The notes below the pieces were generated by a model. It saw only the letters and a list, made by a program, of their open reading frames with translations, was not told where the DNA came from and made no database searches. Below, one piece after another: positions 62,244-64,000 of a stretch of DNA of 64,000 bases. How positions within the stretch are numbered: position 1 is the first letter of the stretch; each line of letters starts with the position of its first letter. This DNA is from Callaeas wilsoni. Taxonomy: Eukaryota > Chordata > Aves > Passeriformes > Callaeidae. The DNA lies in contig VWPU01013544.1 in NCBI GenBank assembly GCA_013398955.1, forward strand, positions 56,856 to 120,855, written 5' to 3'. Made by a program: the position numbers and the translations under genes.

Positions 62244-64000
62244 GTTAGACCCTCTGCACCAAAACTGCAAGCTGAAAAAAGTGCATTTCCTTCAAGTCCA
62301 CTAAGATTATTTTAAGAGGGTTTGGAGAAAAGTCGCGACGCAGGTGATCAGGAGGAAAAGAGCAGTAATTTTTAGGAGTTATTGAGAGAATGAGCTGAGG
62401 GATCACAGTGAGGACACCTCCTCAATCTGTTCTTCCCATTTCAGCAGCAGAACAGGCTGGTAACAGGCACTCAGATCTTATCTGACTCCTGTAGCTCCTT
62501 TTGGAGGATTTCACCCTAAAGTGGGCAAAAGGAAGAAGCACTTCCATTTCTTATCTGGGCACAGGGTGTGTAGGAGGGAGAGAAAGGATCCCTGTAGCAA
62601 GGTTATCTGTGAAAATACCAAAACACAGTAGTTTCTGTGGGATCAAACAGGGCATGAAAAGCCTTTATGTGGGTTATCCCCTGAGTTTGGGCAGCATAAA
62701 ACATTTTTAATAAGCAAACTGACAACTCCACTGCAATGTAAGAGCACAGTTGAGAAATTCTTGGTCAGCCTTGGCAGGCTTGGCTGTGGGATTCAGCAGT
62801 TGATGGGACAAGAAGGCTGCTGCCTTGTCACTTCTGGCCGCCTTGTCCTCCAAACAAACCTGGAGTATTTTGCAAAATAATTAGCATGCCTTTTTCCAAG
62901 TCAGAGAATCATGGCATGTGTGGGTGTTCCTAAGCCACAGGATATGCACAGGGTAAACCCAACACCTGCAGCCAGGAGGGAATGTTTTGCTGCTGGTTCC
63001 TCTCCAGCAGCGAGGTGCCTGTCTGAAATATTTCTGCCTCTGCCATGTTGCTTAATATTCTTACAGTTTTTCGGTTGCTTAGACATGCAAGAGTACTGAC
63101 TGTGGCCAATTTTGCAAGCTGTGATTATTTCAGTTATTTGTCAAGAAAGGTGTGGACAATTCTGTTGTAGTGTCCTCTGCAATGGAATTGTCTATTCTGT
63201 TCTGGAGACAGAAGAATGATGCTCTGAATAATGAGTGTCCTGCCAGCACTGAAATAAGCAGCTTTTGAACGTTCTCCTAAAACATTTCTCTTCCTGGTAT
63301 TTGGCTTTTTTTTTTTTTTTAAATCTTTTAGTAATCCTTAGCATGGTTAGCTCAGCAAGGGATTTTCTATTTAGTGTGTTCCTGGAGGTGTGTTTGAGGT
63401 GGATTTGAGTGACTGTCAAGGAACAAGATGGTCACAGTGACAGCCTTGCCCTTTTGAGGTCACTTAAAGAAAATAATGGGCAAAAATCAGTTGTTTTTGA
63501 TGATTGCATAGGCAGTGTGCAGTTCATGTGGTAAAGTTAGAAGTAAAAAAGAAAAATTCACATTTCCAGCTGTGGTAACTTTCTATTTATCATAATTAAG
63601 GGGCATTTAAAAATTATAGACATAATCAAAATATTTTGGTAAATTTCCTGGTGTTTGGTTGTTTATTTCAGACCAAACTGAAGTTTTCAGAGTTCTCTGC
63701 TGTAGCTGTGGGCAATCTCATCCAGGCCCAAGATTTACCACCAGACTTGCATCCCTCTAGATTCCTGCTTATTTCATACCAGATGGAGGCATTATTTTAA
63801 GTGGTTTTTGGTGCAATTCTGGAGATCTCCACCTCTTTCAGACCTGCCTCAACAACGGTCAGAAGAGAGGGACTGGCACTGAAGTTAAGCCATAGAAAAG
63901 CTATTTAGGCTGCCATTCATGTCCCAGGTTTCCATGTGATGGACAACAGGCAGTTGACCTACATGTGCTCCATTCTCAGCCTTGAGGATATCACAAAATC
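62244..64000 (+). other. ERG: Start of the next ERG intron
   Basis: Begins GTTAGA and runs off the window. No CR1 or LTR is recognisable. A T-run of 15 lies at 63306-63320. The Pointed-domain exon expected next is not present before the window ends. Confidence 0.9.
63306..63320. repeat. Poly(T) tract, 15 T
   Basis: Fifteen consecutive T. Confidence 0.85.

Noticed and set aside
62244..64000. Search for the Pointed-domain exon of ERG
   Set aside because: No acceptor followed by the expected domain sequence before the window ends.

Overview
The window is vertebrate nuclear DNA, almost certainly avian and probably passerine. It is AT-rich, intron-like sequence with no compact bacterial-type genes. 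It carries about 25 CR1 (chicken repeat 1) LINE 3' ends in both orientations, several of them very similar to one another. The only protein-coding sequence I can support belongs to ERG, the ETS-family transcription factor, on the + strand.

Three ERG coding exons are visible. (1) An alternative first coding exon at 20284-20301 encodes MASTIK and ends in a GTAAGG donor. (2) A 218-nt exon lies at 49732-49949 (EALSVVSEDQ... to ...VNGS plus two bases of an Arg codon). (3) A 152-nt exon lies at 62092-62243 (completing that Arg, then [12 protein letters not shown]... to ...ERRVIVPA plus one base). The exons join in phase (18+218+152 nt = 129 codons + 1 nt), and all introns follow the GT-AG rule. The long-isoform start exon, the Pointed-domain exons and the ETS-domain exons were not found and should lie outside the window.

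Layout: 1-20.0 kb is non-coding sequence upstream of the MASTIK exon (an intron of the longer ERG isoform if its exons lie further upstream). It holds several CR1 fragments and an antisense LTR-like block at about 5.8-6.1 kb. About 19.7-20.28 kb is the putative internal (endothelial-type) promoter, with CCAAT, ETS, RUNX and GATA motifs. 20.3-49.7 kb is a 29.4-kb intron with many CR1 copies, a second antisense LTR-like block at about 41.35-41.78 kb, a GATA/ETS motif cluster at 26.2-26.4 kb that could be an enhancer, and a GC-rich segment at 48.0-49.7 kb directly before the 218-nt exon. 49.95-62.09 kb is a 12.1-kb intron with five CR1 copies. 62.24-64 kb is the start of the next intron.

No rRNA, tRNA, CRISPR or prokaryotic mobile system is present. 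Most of the long open frames are translations of GC-rich CR1 3' ends and are not genes. The most interesting leads are regulatory: the internal promoter, the GATA/ETS cluster, the inverted CR1 pair at 34.4-36.3 kb and the GC-rich segment before the 218-nt exon. There is also one short coding-like remnant at about 31.9-32.2 kb of unknown origin.
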